From Aerococcaceae bacterium DSM 111021 (GTDB lineage: Bacteria > Bacillota > Bacilli > Lactobacillales > Aerococcaceae): DNA of 64,000 bases. Under the pieces are notes generated by a model. That model made no database searches. It was not told the DNA's origin and was given only the letters and a program-made list of their open reading frames with translations. The translations under genes were made by a program, and so were the position numbers. The first letter of the stretch is position 1; each line of letters starts with the position of its first letter. The stretch lies in the NCBI GenBank assembly GCA_020112395.1, contig JACCEK010000002.1, positions 496,001 to 560,000 on the forward strand. The letters are read 5' to 3'. Below, in pieces: positions 1 through 8,998 of this stretch.

Positions 1-612
1 AAACCCTGTGTTAATAATAGAAGCATCCACATCTTGTAACATAACAGCTGTCATAGATGGATCTAATAATTCAAATTGAAGATTCTTTGGGTTATCTAAG
101 ATATCTTTATCTTCTGGGAAGATACCTGCCGCTTCGTCAACATCAATTAAACCAGCAATTTCTAAAGCTTGTAGTGCACGCCCATACGTTGATGGATCGT
201 TGGGAATCGCAATCGTTCCGCCTTCTGGAATATCTTCAACAGATTCATATTTATCAGAATATAAACCTAAGGGAGTAATTAATGTGTTACCAATCGGTGT
301 AATCGTTCCGTCGTTTTCATCATTCCATGAGAATAAAAATGGGTAACCTTGAGTTGCATTCAAGTCTAATGAACCATTTTGTAAGGCTTCATTTGGTTGG
401 TTGTAATCTGAGAATAAAACTAACTCAATTTCAATTCCTTCTTGCTCCAACGCATTCGCGACGACAACGTCCCAGTAATCATAGGCATTCGCGCTCGCAA
501 GTCCGATTGTAACCTTCTCTCCTTCAAATTCACCTTGGGCAAATGCACTTGTAGGTAAAATGCTAACTAAAGTAACAACAGCAACGATAATTGAATATAA
601 AATCTTTTTCAT
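1..612 (-). CDS. metQ: MetQ/NlpA-family substrate-binding protein, partial (copy 1)
   Basis: Partial: the gene starts with ATG at 612 on the minus strand and runs off the window at base 1, so the C-terminus is missing. The translation reads MKKILYSIIVAVVTLVS..., then a short segment ending AFA-QGEFEGEKVTIG, then a MetQ-type domain with NQPNEAL and PNDPSTYGRAL motifs. MetQ captures methionine or related amino acids for a MetNI ABC importer. There is no cysteine near the signal-peptide end, so it is not a classical lipoprotein. It is the most diverged of the four copies in the ligand region (it has DLNATQGYPFLFSWN where the others have NAFQHVAFLEEWN), so its ligand may differ. A 108-bp gap with a hairpin separates it from copy 2. 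Confidence 0.85.
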   Translation of the reverse strand, partial: MKKILYSIIVAVVTLVSILPTSAFAQGEFEGEKVTIGLASANAYDYWDVVVANALEQEGIEIELVLFSDYNQPNEALQNGSLDLNATQGYPFLFSWNDENDGTITPIGNTLITPLGLYSDKYESVEDIPEGGTIAIPNDPSTYGRALQALEIAGLIDVDEAAGIFPEDKDILDNPKNLQFELLDPSMTAVMLQDVDASIINTGF

Positions 613-637
613 TGTATTCCCCCTTATTTTATAAAAA

Positions 638-692
638 GAGCGCAAGTAAACTCTACAATAACTTTCTAAAATGTAGAATTCACTTACGCTTT
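638..692 (-). terminator. Intercistronic hairpin between metQ copies 2 and 1
   Basis: Long inverted repeat: GCG-AAGT-N4-TCTACA pairs with TGTAGA-N4-ACTT-CGC. On the minus strand it is followed by CTCTTTTTAT. It looks like a partial terminator or an mRNA-stabilising stem that lowers expression of copy 1 relative to copies 2-4. Confidence 0.55.
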
Positions 693-720
693 AAGCTTTG
701 TCTTTTTTTATAACGACGTG

Positions 721-1638
721 TTATTCAGCTGATTCCTCAGATTCTTCTGACTCTTCAGTTGTTTCCTCTGAATCAGTTTCCACATCTTCTGTTGCTTCTT
801 CATCTTCAGTCCACGCTGGAACGTCTCCACCGTTACTTGCTTCAGCTAATTGATCAGCTACCGCATCTGTTTGGTATAATTCAACGACTTTAGTGAATAA
901 AGCATTATCTACATTATCACCATGCACTGCGATGATGTTTTTGTAATCATCTGGCAAGTCAGCTGGGTTCTCAGCATCTAAGAAGATAGCATCTTCAACA
1001 CTTAAACCAGCATCTAATGCGAATGTGTTGTTAATCACTGCTGCATCCACATCTGGTAATGCTTGAGCAATTTGCGCTGCTTCTAATTCTTCGAATTGAA
1101 TATTTAATGGGTTATCCGTTACATCATTAACCGTAGGTAAAATTCCAGCAGCATCATCCACTTCAATTAAACCAGCCAATTCTAAGCCTAATAAAGCACG
1201 CCCACCGTTTGTAGGATCATTTGGAATTGCGATAACTGCATCTTCAGGAATTTCTTCTATCGATGCAATCGTTTCAGAGTATACACCTAATGGTGTCACA
1301 TATGAAAAGCCTAACGATTCGAGATTACCATCGTTTGCTTCATTCCATTCATTTAAGAAAGCAACGTGTTGGAAAGCATTTAAATCTGTTGAGCCATCTT
1401 GTAAAGCGACGTTTGGTTGGACGTAATCTGTAAATAAGACTAATTCAAGCTCGATACCTTCTTGTTCTAATGCTTGTTCAGCAACAAATTCCCAAACTTG
1501 TTCTTCTGCTTCACTTACAACACCAACCGTAACTTTTTCACCTTCAAATTCGCCTTGGGCTTGAACGGCTGAACTTGCGCCAACTAATAAACTACCTGCT
1601 AATGTTAATACACCTAATGATTTAATAAATTTTTTCAT
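721..1638 (-). CDS. metQ: MetQ/NlpA-family substrate-binding protein (copy 2)
   Basis: 305 aa. A hydrophobic signal peptide ends at about residue 28 (AVQA-QGEFEGEK) with no lipobox Cys. The NlpA/MetQ domain follows (YVQPNVAL, NAFQHVAFLNEWN, IPNDPTNGGRALLGLE). The last ~30 residues are almost only Glu/Ser/Thr/Asp and end SEESAE; such a tail is not normal for MetQ. The protein should bind methionine or a related amino acid outside the membrane and feed an ABC importer not encoded here. It lies 24 bp after copy 3 in a T-box-led operon. MetQ family: sure. Exact ligand: unknown. Confidence 0.92.
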   Translation of the reverse strand: MKKFIKSLGVLTLAGSLLVGASSAVQAQGEFEGEKVTVGVVSEAEEQVWEFVAEQALEQEGIELELVLFTDYVQPNVALQDGSTDLNAFQHVAFLNEWNEANDGNLESLGFSYVTPLGVYSETIASIEEIPEDAVIAIPNDPTNGGRALLGLELAGLIEVDDAAGILPTVNDVTDNPLNIQFEELEAAQIAQALPDVDAAVINNTFALDAGLSVEDAIFLDAENPADLPDDYKNIIAVHGDNVDNALFTKVVELYQTDAVADQLAEASNGGDVPAWTEDEEATEDVETDSEETTEESEESEESAE

Positions 1639-1662
1639 TGTAATTTTCTCCTTTTATTTGAA

Positions 1663-2580
1663 TTATTCTGCGTCTTCTTCAGTTGATTCTTCTAACTCTT
1701 CTGATTCACTGCCTTCTTCTGCCGGCTCGTAATCTTCCCAAGCTGGTATGCTTCCACCGTTACTTGACTCGATAATGACTTCTGCAACATCTGCTGTTTG
1801 GTATAATTCTACCACTTTTAATAGTAATGGGCTCTCTGCGTCTTCTGAACGTGCCGCAATAATGTTACGGTATGTATCACTTAATTCTTCTGGTGTATCT
1901 GTATCAACGAAGATAGCATCTTCAGTTACTGATAGACCTGCATCTTCTGCGTGTCCTGTATTAATTACAGCAGCTGCTACGTCTGGTAATGACTGGGGAA
2001 TCTGGGCTGCGTCTAATTCAACGACTTCAATATTTAATGGGTTGTCTGTAATATCATCTACAGTCGGCAATACTCCAGCTGCATCATCCACTTCAATAAT
2101 CCCAGCAATTTCTAAAGCAAGTAAAGCACGTCCACCATTCGTTGGATCATTAGGAACAGCTATGCTGTCGCCTTCTACGATCTCCTCTACAGACGTAATC
2201 TTATCTGAGTATAAGCCCATTGGCGTCACTAAAGTAAAGCCAATATTTGCTAAATCTTCACCATTAGACTCGTTCCATTCCTCTAAAAAAGCAACGTGTT
2301 GGAATGAGTTTAAATCTAGAGAACCATTGGCTAAAGCTTCATTAGGTTGATTATAGTCTGTTAATAACGTGACATCAATTTCAATACCTTCTTGTTCTAA
2401 CGCTTTGTCGGCGACATATTCCCAAACTTCAGCACCATTATCTCCTACAACTCCGATACTTACTGTCTCTCCTTCAAACTCACCGGCAGTATCTTCAGCG
2501 AATGCAATTTGAGTAGCTGATGCTAAAATTAATGAACTGGCTAATGCAACTTGTCCTATTTTTTTAATGAATTTTAACAT
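1663..2580 (-). CDS. metQ: MetQ/NlpA-family substrate-binding protein (copy 3)
   Basis: 305 aa. Signal peptide ends ATQIAFA-EDTAGEFEGE, again with no lipobox Cys. The MetQ domain carries NQPNEAL, NSFQHVAFLEEWN and VPNDPTNGGRALLALE. The C-terminal tail after PAWEDYEP is acidic and rich in Ser/Glu. It lies 24 bp downstream of copy 4 and 24 bp upstream of copy 2; the identical spacing points to serial tandem duplication. Expected role: extracytoplasmic capture of methionine or analogues. ORFs on the opposite strand over this gene are shadows. Confidence 0.92.
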   Translation of the reverse strand: MLKFIKKIGQVALASSLILASATQIAFAEDTAGEFEGETVSIGVVGDNGAEVWEYVADKALEQEGIEIDVTLLTDYNQPNEALANGSLDLNSFQHVAFLEEWNESNGEDLANIGFTLVTPMGLYSDKITSVEEIVEGDSIAVPNDPTNGGRALLALEIAGIIEVDDAAGVLPTVDDITDNPLNIEVVELDAAQIPQSLPDVAAAVINTGHAEDAGLSVTEDAIFVDTDTPEELSDTYRNIIAARSEDAESPLLLKVVELYQTADVAEVIIESSNGGSIPAWEDYEPAEEGSESEELEESTEEDAE

Positions 2581-2604
2581 GTCTTTTTCTCCTCTTATCT
2601 TTGA

Positions 2605-3519
2605 CTATTCAGCGTCTTCAGTTGACTCTTCACTATCTGCTTCTTCACTTGTTTCTTCTGACTCAGCATCTTCACCAATTACGGGAGCATTCTCCCATGC
2701 TGGTTTGTCTCCATTGTTTGTTGTGTCATATAAAGCTTGTGCAACTTCTTCTGATTGATAGTACTCAACAATTTGTAAGTATAGTGGGTTATCTTGATTT
2801 TCTTCAAGGCCAGCAATCACATTTCTGTATGCTTCATTTAATTCCTCTGGATAATCAGCATCCACAAAGATTGCTTCTTCTAATTTAAGACCTGCATCTG
2901 TTGCAAAGTTTAGATTAATAAACGCTGCTGCCACATCTGGTAATGATAAAGCTAATTGAGCTGCATCTAATTCTTCAAACTCTAAGTTTAATGGGTTATC
3001 TGTAATATCATTCACCGTTGCTAAAGGACCTGCTTCATCGTCTACTTCAATCACTCCAGCCAACTCTAATCCTAGTAAAGCACGTCCACCATTTGTTGGG
3101 TCATTTGGAATCGCAATCTTATCACCTTCTTGTAATTCATCAAATGAAGCAATGTTTTCAGAGTATGCACCCATTGGTGACACGAATGTGTAACCTAGTC
3201 CTGTTAAGCTTCCATCATTGGCATCATTCCAATCTTCCAAGAATGCCACGTGTTGGAAAGCATTCAAGTCTAATGATCCATCTTGCAGGGCAATATTTGG
3301 TTGGATGTAGTCACTGAATAATACTAACTCAACCGAGATACCATCTGCTTCAGCTTTTTCAACCACAACATCCCAAACTTCTTCAGCTGGTCCTGGAACG
3401 ATTCCGACCGTTACTTCTTCGCCTTCAAACTCACCTTGCGCTTGTACTGAAGAACTCACACCGACTAATAAACTCGCCGCTAAACCGACAACACTTAAAC
3501 CATTTAACCATTTTCTCAT
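2605..3519 (-). CDS. metQ: MetQ/NlpA-family substrate-binding protein (copy 4, promoter-proximal)
   Basis: First gene of the array. The start at 3519 (MRKWLNGLSVVG) is preferred because AGGAG lies 9 bases upstream; ATG 3525 is too close to the site, and longer starts have no ribosome site of their own. A signal peptide ends SSVQA-QGEFEGEE, with no lipobox Cys. The MetQ domain has NIAL, NAFQHVAFLEDWN and IPNDPTNGGRALLGLE. An acidic Glu/Ser-rich tail of ~25 residues follows PAWENAP. It is controlled by the Met T-box immediately upstream. The neighbours are three paralogues and no MetN/MetI within the window. Confidence 0.92.
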   Translation of the reverse strand: MRKWLNGLSVVGLAASLLVGVSSSVQAQGEFEGEEVTVGIVPGPAEEVWDVVVEKAEADGISVELVLFSDYIQPNIALQDGSLDLNAFQHVAFLEDWNDANDGSLTGLGYTFVSPMGAYSENIASFDELQEGDKIAIPNDPTNGGRALLGLELAGVIEVDDEAGPLATVNDITDNPLNLEFEELDAAQLALSLPDVAAAFINLNFATDAGLKLEEAIFVDADYPEELNEAYRNVIAGLEENQDNPLYLQIVEYYQSEEVAQALYDTTNNGDKPAWENAPVIGEDAESEETSEEADSEESTEDAE

Positions 3520-3600
3520 TTTCATTTTCTCCTTTATGTATGTATATTTACCACTCAATTTAAACTTATAAACCTGATTGTTATCTACATTTGCCTACAA

Positions 3601-3885
3601 AAAAACTCCCGTCCTATGAAAAGGACGAGAGTATAAACTTCGTGTTACCACCTTAATTTGTTATTCCATCACTGAAACAACCTCTACCAGTACAGATTTT
3701 AAACTAAACGAATCATATACTGTGGCATCTCTAACGGGTGCATCCGTTCATCCTTATTGCTAAAAGCATTCAGAATGACCGCTCAGTGGCCATTTTCAAC
3801 CTATCGTCACTTACTCATTTTCACCAACCATGAGCTCTCTAAAAAGTTTGATTTGTTTACTTTCCACGTCAACGCGTTTTATTTA
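3601..3885 (-). promoter_or_regulatory. T-box riboswitch, methionine specifier (metQ array)
   Basis: On the minus strand the leader shows Stem I with AGAGAG, then a specifier loop TGAAAATGG in which ATG (3791-3793) is the codon. The loop is closed by GCTCA/TGAGC pairing. Downstream are the T-box GGTGGTAACACG (3641-3652) and an intrinsic terminator, ACTCCCGTCC...GGACGAGAGT (3605-3632), followed by a U run. The base pairing with the tRNA 3' end fits a discriminator A. Uncharged tRNA-Met should switch the operon on, so the MetQ array is expected to be induced by methionine starvation. Confidence 0.9.
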
Positions 3886-3897
3886 TCTGTTGAAACT

Positions 3898-3926
3898 ATA
3901 ATAGTACATACTTTTTTGTTTGTCAA
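3898..3926 (-). promoter_or_regulatory. Sigma-A promoter for the metQ T-box operon
   Basis: Near-consensus TTGACA, a 17-bp spacer, then TATTAT read on the minus strand, just upstream of the T-box leader. It is divergent from the aminotransferase gene. Confidence 0.75.
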
Positions 3927-3982
3927 ACATTTTTTAAAATTTTGTGTTAAAATGTTAAATACTATTAGAGGAGTTGATGAGA

Positions 3983-5161
3983 ATGGATTATAAAAACATT
4001 AATAAACACTTACTAAAAACGCCGGAGAATCTAATCCGAGTTTTCAACGATGAAATTAGCCATATTGAGAATCTATTATATTTTAATATCGGTGAGCCAG
4101 ATTTTCCGACACCTGAGAATATTAAGCAAGCTGCCATCCAGTCAATCAATGACGACCAAAGTTTCTATTCCCACTCGCGTGGTGTGTATGAACTACGTGA
4201 AGCAATTCATCGTTATCTAAAACGCAAATATCAATTAGACTATTCTCCAGAAAGTGAAATCATCGTCACTGCTGGTGCGACTCAAGCTTTATTTCTCGCT
4301 ATAACGGGATTAGTTAATCCCGGCGATGAAGTTTTAGTCGTTGATCCAAACTATGTTATCTATAATAGTCAAATTATTTTAGCTGGAGGAAAAGCTGTCG
4401 CAATTGATGTTAGTTCGAACGGCTTCAAACTCACTCCGGAACTTTTAAGTGAAGCTATTACAGATAAAACGAAAGCCATTATTTTAAACCATCCAACCAA
4501 TCCAACTGGTACAACGTATACCTCAAAAGAAATTAAAGCACTCGCAGAAGTGATTAAAGAACATCAAATTTATGTGATTTCAGACGAAGTCTATTCAGAA
4601 TTTAGTTATGGCTATAAACATACGCCGGTCGCAAAATTCATTCCAGAACTGACATTGTTGATTAATGGTACATCAAAATCGCACGCAATGACTGGATGGC
4701 GTTCAGCCTTCTTAGCAGGACCTACGGCGTTAATGGACTTATTATACCCAATGCATCAAGCCGTTTTAACCACCATTACGACCCAAGTACAGTACGCCAG
4801 CATAGAAGCGTATGATCATAGTGATGAATCCATCCAAATGATGTTGACAGATTATCAAGCACGTCGCGACTTTTTGATTGAAGGCCTAACTCAGATGCAA
4901 TACGATTTCGTTACCCCAGAAGGTGCCTTTTATCTATTTGCTAAAGTGCCTGATTGGTATAATGAAGACGATTATCAATTTTGTCTAGACTTAGCATACC
5001 AAGCGAAGATTGCTTTAACTCCTGCTCAAATATTTGGTGAGGCTGGCCGAGGATACTTCAGAATCAGTTATGTTTCAAGTATGGATCATTTGAAAACATT
5101 GCTTGAACGATTGGTTGAGTTTGAAAATAATTATAAAAACAGAGTAGACTCATCACTTTAA
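3983..5161 (+). CDS. PLP-dependent class I/II aminotransferase
   Basis: About 392 aa from ATG 3983 (MDYKNINKHL), which lies 9 bases after GAGGAG; upstream TTG 3974 and ATG 3977 are too close to the site. Fold-type I motifs: FNIGEPDFPTP near the N-terminus, LNHPTNPTGT, SDEVYSEF, and the Schiff-base lysine in INGTSKSHAMTGWR. It resembles PatA/AraT aminotransferases of lactic bacteria, which act on aromatic, methionine or diaminopimelate intermediates; substrate cannot be fixed from sequence. Being divergent from a methionine-regulated operon is compatible with a role in methionine/keto-acid exchange, but that is inference. Confidence 0.88.
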   Translation: MDYKNINKHLLKTPENLIRVFNDEISHIENLLYFNIGEPDFPTPENIKQAAIQSINDDQSFYSHSRGVYELREAIHRYLKRKYQLDYSPESEIIVTAGATQALFLAITGLVNPGDEVLVVDPNYVIYNSQIILAGGKAVAIDVSSNGFKLTPELLSEAITDKTKAIILNHPTNPTGTTYTSKEIKALAEVIKEHQIYVISDEVYSEFSYGYKHTPVAKFIPELTLLINGTSKSHAMTGWRSAFLAGPTALMDLLYPMHQAVLTTITTQVQYASIEAYDHSDESIQMMLTDYQARRDFLIEGLTQMQYDFVTPEGAFYLFAKVPDWYNEDDYQFCLDLAYQAKIALTPAQIFGEAGRGYFRISYVSSMDHLKTLLERLVEFENNYKNRVDSSL

Positions 5162-5171
5162 TTCCACCAAA

Positions 5172-5202
5172 AAACGGCACCCTTTAACTAGGTGCCGTTT
5201 TT
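5172..5202. terminator. Bidirectional terminator
   Basis: AAACGGCACC / GGTGCCGTTT hairpin flanked by A and T runs, between the convergent aminotransferase and flavin oxidoreductase genes. Confidence 0.8.
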
Positions 5203-5250
5203 CTATTTGTTAGCTAGTGATGCTCTAAATAATTCAAGTGCTATCTTGTA

Positions 5251-6405
5251 TTACTGTTCAATCAGTTCAATCGTTGCTTTAGGAATAGAGCCACTTCCCT
5301 TTAATGCCCCGACCATCATATAGAATCGTTCAGGCAAGGCTAAGTCATCGACACGACCTGTAATATCTAAAGATATCGAATCTTCTTTGCCATCTTTGAG
5401 TTTTTGCATTAAGTCCGGTTCTACAATTGCAGCTGAACCCATCGCAAGAATATCTACGTAATTCAAAGCATCAAGTAATTTGTCCGGACTTGTTAAGTCT
5501 CCGGCACCCATGAGCAAAGTACGACCATCCAATAGATCTCTTACGATGGAATTGATGACTTCTCCTTCATGTTCACCTAATTGCACTCTGTTCTTATAGC
5601 CTTCTGGGCCAAATTGCGATAGATGAATATAATCCACGCCTAACTCAGCTACTTGATCAATTAAATATAAAGCATCGTCGAATGTATAACCTACTACATC
5701 ACCATGAACCTCTTCTGGGCTCAAGCGGTAGCCAATAATAAAGTCATTAGCAGCTTGTTTCTCAACCTCGTCTTGCACAGCTTTAACAACTGCTAAAGGA
5801 AATGATGCTCGTTTTTCTCGCGTTCCACCCCACTCATCCTCTCGTTCGTTGGACAATTCAGAGAAGAATTGTTGGAGTAAGTAATGATTCGCTCCGTGAA
5901 TTTCTACTCCATCGAAGCCCGCTTCAATCGCACGACGTGTTGCTTCTGCAAAATATTGTATATAGTCATAGACTTCTTGATTCGTAAAGCCCGTAACAGG
6001 ATAGTCTAAAAATTCGAATTGCTTCTCACTAGGTCCATATACGGCTCCCTCATCTTTGTAAGAATACTTCGCCTGGCGACCAGGATGGAAAATCTGAAGT
6101 ATCGCTTTTGCACCTTTAGATTTCATGCTAGCTGCCAAATCCTTCATACCAGCCGTATGATTATCCGATTGTATACCCAACCCATAACCAAACGCATTTC
6201 CATAAGGTCCGATATTTGCTGCACCTGTTATTAACATCGAACCTGTATTCGCTCGGCGTTTAAAGTACTTAATATCGTCGGCACCAACTTGACCATCATA
6301 ACTCGACCCCACAGCTACCATCGGGGCCATCGCAAAACGAGATTCAAGCTTAATCCCATTCGAAAATTCAACAGAACTAAATAATCGTTCGTATTGTTGA
6401 TTCAT
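5251..6405 (-). CDS. NADH:flavin oxidoreductase, old yellow enzyme family
   Basis: About 384 aa from ATG 6405, 9 bases after GGAGG; GTG 6411 is too close to the site. FMN-binding TIM barrel with RFAMAPMVA at the N-terminus, GRQAKYS, and DGVEIHGANHYLLQQFFS (the HxxN-type substrate-binding signature), ending with MGSAAIVEPDL. It reduces alpha,beta-unsaturated carbonyls or dienoyl-CoA-like substrates with NAD(P)H. It lacks the C-terminal FeS/FAD half of 2,4-dienoyl-CoA reductase, so it is the short YqiG/YqjM-like kind. Next on this strand after the luciferase-like gene (27-bp gap), so probably co-transcribed. Confidence 0.9.
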   Translation of the reverse strand: MNQQYERLFSSVEFSNGIKLESRFAMAPMVAVGSSYDGQVGADDIKYFKRRANTGSMLITGAANIGPYGNAFGYGLGIQSDNHTAGMKDLAASMKSKGAKAILQIFHPGRQAKYSYKDEGAVYGPSEKQFEFLDYPVTGFTNQEVYDYIQYFAEATRRAIEAGFDGVEIHGANHYLLQQFFSELSNEREDEWGGTREKRASFPLAVVKAVQDEVEKQAANDFIIGYRLSPEEVHGDVVGYTFDDALYLIDQVAELGVDYIHLSQFGPEGYKNRVQLGEHEGEVINSIVRDLLDGRTLLMGAGDLTSPDKLLDALNYVDILAMGSAAIVEPDLMQKLKDGKEDSISLDITGRVDDLALPERFYMMVGALKGSGSIPKATIELIEQ

Positions 6406-6432
6406 TAACACATACCTCCATGTTAGATTGCC

Positions 6433-7437
6433 TTAGATTTTGTTGAACATTTTCGCTAGGTGTTTATATGAATTCAATCGTTCCTTTTCACCATGAATCG
6501 GCGCATACACCATTAACTCATCAATGCCTAGTAATTGTCGCTCATCTTCTAAAATTGCTTGAACCTTTTCGGGTGTTCCTTTAATTAAGAAGCGCTTATT
6601 GTAGTGGTTATCTAAAAAGTTTTGTTCTTGCTCTGAGTATGTATAATCTTTCAATTCTTCTGGACTCACGTTTTTAATCATACGCCCTCGTGATAAAGCT
6701 AATTGTGATAATTCGGTTGGTTTAGCAAGGTAATCTGCTTCTTCTTCAGTATCTGCGACAATTACTGAATAACTCACCATAACCGATGGTTTTTCAAAGA
6801 ATCGACTCGGTTGGAATTCATCACGGTATTGCTTGAATACTTTTGGATCCGTTTCTAATCCAAAGAATTTCGCAAAACTATACCCTAGACCCATTTCACC
6901 TGCTTTACTTGCTGATTGACCAGATGACCCAAGCATCCACGGTTGTGTCAATGTCAAGGTTCCTTGTGGCATCGCATTTGTACGACCATAATAACCGTCT
7001 GCTTGCTGATCTGATAGATAGTCTAAAATCACTTCAATCTTTTCATATTGATCATCAAACGAATTCGGCTTGCCTTGTGCAAGTGCAACAATTTCATTGG
7101 GTCCACTACCTGGCGCACGTCCCAGGCCTATATCAATACGGTCTGGCGCTAAGGCTGTTAACGTTTTAAAATTCTCTGCGATTTTAAGTGGCGAATAATG
7201 CATAATCATCGTTCCACCAGTACCTAAGCGAATCTTTGACGTTATAGCAGACATATAGGCTGCTAATAACTCAGGTGATGAACTCGCATGTGTCGGTGAA
7301 TTATGATGCTCTGCAAACCAATAACGTTTAAAATTTAGTTTTTCTATTTCTTTTACGAAACGTGTTGTTCGCTCAAAAGCAGCCTCCGGCGTTTCCCCAT
7401 CATTCATTGTAACTAAATCATGTACTCCTAATTCCAT
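6433..7437 (-). CDS. Luciferase-like (LLM class) flavin-dependent oxidoreductase
   Basis: 334 aa. TIM-barrel monooxygenase of the MsnO8/YhbW group: starts MELGVHDLVTMNDGE, has WFAEHHNSP, IRLGTGGTMIMHYSPLKIAENF and the glycine-rich GLGRAPGSGPNE. These use reduced flavin and O2; native substrates are usually unknown. GAGAGGACG precedes ATG 7437. It is the first gene of a likely two-gene flavin-enzyme unit with the OYE homologue downstream, which could share or supply reduced flavin (inference). Confidence 0.9.
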   Translation of the reverse strand: MELGVHDLVTMNDGETPEAAFERTTRFVKEIEKLNFKRYWFAEHHNSPTHASSSPELLAAYMSAITSKIRLGTGGTMIMHYSPLKIAENFKTLTALAPDRIDIGLGRAPGSGPNEIVALAQGKPNSFDDQYEKIEVILDYLSDQQADGYYGRTNAMPQGTLTLTQPWMLGSSGQSASKAGEMGLGYSFAKFFGLETDPKVFKQYRDEFQPSRFFEKPSVMVSYSVIVADTEEEADYLAKPTELSQLALSRGRMIKNVSPEELKDYTYSEQEQNFLDNHYNKRFLIKGTPEKVQAILEDERQLLGIDELMVYAPIHGEKERLNSYKHLAKMFNKI

Positions 7438-7532
7438 TTATATATCGTCCTCTCATAATGCATATTCTTATCTCTATTGTAACAAGTGAAGCCGTAAAAT
7501 GATTGTTTTATGCTTTTTCTTACTAAAAAAAT

Positions 7533-7557
7533 AGACAACCACTTTTTCGGTTGTCTA
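7533..7557 (-). terminator. Terminator of the DUF3267 gene
   Basis: AGACAACC / GGTTGTCT stem; the A run at 7524-7531 reads as a U tract on the minus strand. Confidence 0.7.
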
Positions 7558-7590
7558 AAAGAAATATTTATTATATTGATCAGTTTGAGT

Positions 7591-8145
7591 TTATATATTG
7601 AGTTTTTGATAAATATTTATTCCTTTGTCAGTATCTTCTACAATGACATTACCCGGCGTATTTAATATAAGATATGTAAAGTAGAAATCACCAATACATC
7701 CGGCTGTATGAATAACTCCTACGAAAAGAAATATATAGACAGACATGACATCAACGAGTGTCAAAATAAGCATACCGAAAGTAATGAGCGTGAATGGTGC
7801 TAATAAAATCCAAATAAACTGATTGGCCGGATATTTATTCCCAAAACTACCCGCATATGCCATCCCAGCTTTAAAACCGTACACCACTTTTGCACCGGGT
7901 TTGAATATTTTGAAAAAAAGTCCATGAATTCCTTCATGAATAAACAGGATTCCGAAGCATAATATACTTGAAACGAAGAAGTCACTTGTACTTAAGTCTG
8001 CTTCAGCCAAACCTAAATATAGATAGGATATAAGCCAAAAAACAGGCACACTGGCTAGTAACACACCAATGCTCCATAGATTAATCTTCTTTATCAAATC
8101 TTTGTTGTCTAGTAAATTCACTTCGTCATATAAATCTAAATTCAT
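7591..8145 (-). CDS. DUF3267 membrane protein, putative zincin peptidase
   Basis: 184 aa, about four hydrophobic segments (near residues 22-45, 55-80, 110-135, 138-160). An HEGIH motif at residues 70-74 lies inside a membrane segment and resembles the HExxH zinc site of intramembrane metalloproteases, as described for DUF3267/YhfC-like families. Monocistronic, with its own terminator and a divergent promoter region towards yebC. Catalytic activity is not proven for the family, and the substrate is unknown. Confidence 0.75.
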   Translation of the reverse strand: MNLDLYDEVNLLDNKDLIKKINLWSIGVLLASVPVFWLISYLYLGLAEADLSTSDFFVSSILCFGILFIHEGIHGLFFKIFKPGAKVVYGFKAGMAYAGSFGNKYPANQFIWILLAPFTLITFGMLILTLVDVMSVYIFLFVGVIHTAGCIGDFYFTYLILNTPGNVIVEDTDKGINIYQKLNI

Positions 8146-8278
8146 TTCATCCCTCTTCCATTTAACATATATTCTATTCTAACAGATTCTCTTGTTCATT
8201 TTGTGGTTAATGGGATTTTACAATTAAGGGGTTTCATTATATGATTACTTAGATGACTATGACAAAGGGAGTGAGTAG

Positions 8279-8998
8279 ATGGCTGGACATTCAAAGTGGA
8301 AGAATATTCAAAAACGAAAAAATGCACAAGATTCTAAAAGAGGAAAGGTATTTCAGAAATTATCACGTGAAATCTATGTAGCTGCAAAAGGTGGAGGGGA
8401 CCCGGATATGAATCCCGCACTTCGATTAGTGCTTGATAAAGCAAAAAGTGCAAATATGCCGAATGACAACATAGATCGTGCGATTAAACGAGCGACAGAT
8501 TCAGCTGATGGAGCGAATTATGATGAAGTCGTATATGAAGGTTACGGACCCGGCGGTATTGGTGTACTTGTCTATGGCCTGACAGATAATCTTAACCGTA
8601 CTGGAACAAACGTGCGAACGGCTTTCAACCACAACGGTGGTAACCTTGGAGAGAAAGGCTCGGTAGCTTTTCAATTCGAACGTAAAGGTTATATTGCGAT
8701 TGAACGTAAAGGTTTGGAAGACGATGAAGATACTCTAATGATGAATATCCTTGAATCTGGTGCAGAAGATATGGACATATCTGAGGAGGTCGTTGAAGTA
8801 TACACTGCTGCAACTGATTTCACAGCTGTTCGTGATGCTTTAAGTCAACTTTACACGATCTCTCAAGCAGAATTAACAATGAAACCAAATATATTAGTTC
8901 CGCTTGATGAATCTTTAGTTGAAGAATTCGAAGCAATGATTGATATCATTGAAGATGACGATGACGTCACTGATGTGTATCATAATGCAGAGTATTAA
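8279..8998 (+). CDS. yebC: YebC/PmpR family DNA-binding regulator / translation factor
   Basis: 239 aa, the usual length. Starts MAGHSKWKNIQKRKNAQDSKRGK, the diagnostic YebC N-terminus, followed by NPALRLVLDKAKSANMPNDNI and EGYGPGGIGVLV. Family members bind DNA as regulators (PmpR), and some (YeeI/YebC2) assist translation of proline tracts. GGGAGTGAG precedes ATG 8279. It stands alone between the DUF3267 gene and the nitroreductase gene. Confidence 0.95.
   Translation: MAGHSKWKNIQKRKNAQDSKRGKVFQKLSREIYVAAKGGGDPDMNPALRLVLDKAKSANMPNDNIDRAIKRATDSADGANYDEVVYEGYGPGGIGVLVYGLTDNLNRTGTNVRTAFNHNGGNLGEKGSVAFQFERKGYIAIERKGLEDDEDTLMMNILESGAEDMDISEEVVEVYTAATDFTAVRDALSQLYTISQAELTMKPNILVPLDESLVEEFEAMIDIIEDDDDVTDVYHNAEY

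Noticed and set aside
1748-2350. Long plus-strand open frame (200 codons) opposite a MetQ gene
   Set aside because: Shadow of the minus-strand MetQ gene; no ribosome site and composition mirrors the sense codons.
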